Below are positions 21,754 to 22,674 of a stretch of 22,674 nucleotides of DNA, in pieces. This DNA comes from Eubacterium sp. UBA4343 (GTDB lineage: Bacteria > Bacillota > Clostridia > Lachnospirales > Lachnospiraceae): positions 33,902-56,575 of the forward strand of contig DGTF01000009.1 in the NCBI GenBank assembly GCA_002394235.1. The letters are read 5' to 3'. Every line of letters begins with the position of its first letter. Within the stretch, counting starts at the first letter, position 1. Position numbers and translations under genes: made by a program. Below the pieces are notes generated by a model that was not told the DNA's origin, made no database searches, and worked only from the letters and a program-made list of their open reading frames with translations.

Positions 21754-21782
21754 AGTATATCACATAATCGCGCAAAATTCAA
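21754..21782 (-). promoter_or_regulatory. Promoter of recG
   Basis: The minus strand has TTGAAT (21782-21777), a 17-base spacer and TATACT (21759-21754), with TGA immediately before it giving an extended -10. The leader to the recG ATG would be about 30 bases. Confidence 0.75.
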
Positions 21783-21827
21783 TAACCGCGGGATGAATTT
21801 CCGGTCATACGGAAGAGCCGGTACAAA

Positions 21828-21862
21828 GATCCCCCGCAGACCTGTAAAACCTGCGGGGGATC
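21828..21862 (-). terminator. Hairpin terminator after hypE
   Basis: GATCCCCCGCAG (21828-21839) and CTGCGGGGGATC (21851-21862) form a perfect 12-bp GC-rich stem with an 11-base loop. On the minus strand it starts 22 bases after the hypE stop and is followed only by a short TTTGT. The strong stem makes termination likely despite the weak U-tract, and it isolates recG from the hyp genes. Confidence 0.75.
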
Positions 21863-21883
21863 CTGTTTCTGTGCATATCCGGC

Positions 21884-22674
21884 TCAGCAGATGCGCGGCA
21901 GCAGCTCACCCTTGGGCTGCGGGAGAATCGTCTGCGTGCCGATCTCAGTCTCCATAATGACCTTGCCGGCATTTTCGGCGGTCACAGTGCCGATAATCGC
22001 GGCATTCTGCGAATATTTCCCCTTTCTCAGCTCTGCGACAATCGCTTCTGCATGCTCCTTCGGCGCGAAAATGACCAGCCTGCCCTCACAGGCAAGGTAC
22101 AGCGGCTCCAGTCCGAGCATGCCGCAGACACCCTTGACACGCGGATCGACCGGCACCGATGCCGCATCCAGCGTGATGCCGACATTGCTCTGTCCGGCGA
22201 TCTCGTAGAGCACTGTGCCGACACCGCCGCGTGTCGCATCGCGGATCACATGAATCTCATCGGTGACATGATACAGGCTCTCGACGGTGCCCCAGAGCGG
22301 CGCGCAGTCGCTGTCCACATCGGATTCGATTCCGAAATCGTTGCGTGCAAGCAGAATCGTGCAGCCGTGCCGCCCGACGTCGCCGGTCACGATCACCGCG
22401 TCACCGGGCTTCGCCAGCGTGCCGGAGGTGTGTGCCTGCGGCATGATCTCGCCGATGCCGGTCGTCGTGATGAATACGCCGTCGCACTGCCCCTTGCCCG
22501 CGACCTTGGTATCGCCCGCAACGATGCGCACGCCGACTTCAGCCGCCGTTTTCTCCATTGCAGCCGCAATCTCCTCAAGGAAATCCAGCGAGAAGCCCTC
22601 CTCGATGACGAATGCACAGGTCAGATACAGCGGCTTCGCGCCCATGCAGGACAGGTCGTTGACCGTGCCGCAGA
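21884..22674 (-). CDS. hypE: Carbamoyl dehydratase HypE, 5' end cut by the window
   Basis: HypE dehydrates the carbamoyl group on its C-terminal cysteine to a thiocyanate, supplying the CN ligand for the NiFe-hydrogenase active site. About 263 residues are visible; the N-terminus lies beyond the window edge. The diagnostic C-terminus LLPRIC is present, with the carrier cysteine last. Other family segments are CGTVNDLS near the edge, RIVAGDTKVAGKG, VTGDVGRHGCTILLARND, and IRDATRGGVGTVLYEIA. It shares the PurM/SelD fold, but the PRIC end and the GRHG motif distinguish it from SelD. Other hyp genes probably lie just outside to the right. A GC-rich hairpin follows the stop codon. Confidence 0.94.
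   Translation of the reverse strand, partial: CGTVNDLSCMGAKPLYLTCAFVIEEGFSLDFLEEIAAAMEKTAAEVGVRIVAGDTKVAGKGQCDGVFITTTGIGEIMPQAHTSGTLAKPGDAVIVTGDVGRHGCTILLARNDFGIESDVDSDCAPLWGTVESLYHVTDEIHVIRDATRGGVGTVLYEIAGQSNVGITLDAASVPVDPRVKGVCGMLGLEPLYLACEGRLVIFAPKEHAEAIVAELRKGKYSQNAAIIGTVTAENAGKVIMETEIGTQTILPQPKGELLPRIC

Noticed and set aside
21884..22674. SelD (selenophosphate synthetase) reading of the edge gene
   Set aside because: The PRIC C-terminus and the GRHG motif are HypE features, and the SelD catalytic N-terminus is not visible.
1..22674. tRNA genes, CRISPR arrays, insertion sequences, prophage or attachment sites
   Set aside because: No cloverleaf-like segment, regular spacer array, transposase, integrase or flanking inverted repeats were found by reading.

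Overview
The window looks like a chromosomal segment of a moderately GC-rich anaerobic Firmicute, most likely class Clostridia and probably Lachnospiraceae. This is inferred from the anaerobic corrin enzymes CbiL and CbiK, a HisG(short)/HisZ pair, RecU, a stand-alone (p)ppGpp synthetase, a HypE hydrogenase maturase, and a Lys/Ala-rich protein whose C-terminus resembles a lachnospiraceal domain. Every gene I accept lies on the minus strand, so the order below runs from high to low coordinates. I saw no transposase, CRISPR array, rRNA, tRNA or prophage gene.

Right edge (22674-19664). A 5'-truncated hypE is followed by a perfect 12-bp hairpin, and then recG with its own good promoter. A 428-bp gap holds a perfect 12-bp stem-loop, three copies of a GC-rich repeat and the promoter of the next gene. 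That gene (19235-18543) encodes a Lys/Ala-rich protein with 11-residue repeats and a small C-terminal domain, and it ends in a strong terminator. Next come mgsA (own promoter, structured leader), rsmD and coaD in one tight operon. They are followed by a coiled-coil protein with an acidic tail and an intrinsic terminator.

Middle (15924-11739). A RelQ/SasB-like alarmone synthetase is followed 14 bp later by a small two-helix membrane protein with a TTG start. Then come an RluA-family pseudouridine synthase, signal peptidase I and, overlapping its stop region, recU.

Histidine block (11487-6996). The order is hisZ-hisG-hisD-hisB-hisI, with a palindromic candidate operator at the hisZ promoter. 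The hisH, hisA and hisF genes often found between hisB and hisI are absent here. A large imperfect hairpin follows hisI.

Left part (6690-1) is the most interesting. A near-consensus promoter leads into a clear cobalamin riboswitch and an intrinsic terminator, and then a run of tetrapyrrole genes. The order is cbiL, a membrane-anchored surface protein with two NEAT-like domains, an ABC ATPase and ABC-2 permease, cbiK, hemA and a precorrin-2 dehydrogenase. HemA starts 5-aminolevulinate synthesis, the dehydrogenase makes sirohydrochlorin, CbiK inserts cobalt, and CbiL methylates the cobalt-factor. The unit therefore places the first committed step of tetrapyrrole synthesis and the entry to the corrin pathway behind one B12 sensor. 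It also includes a surface protein and a transporter of unknown substrate. That pairing is my best candidate for an undescribed system: possibly corrinoid, tetrapyrrole or cobalt handling at the cell surface.
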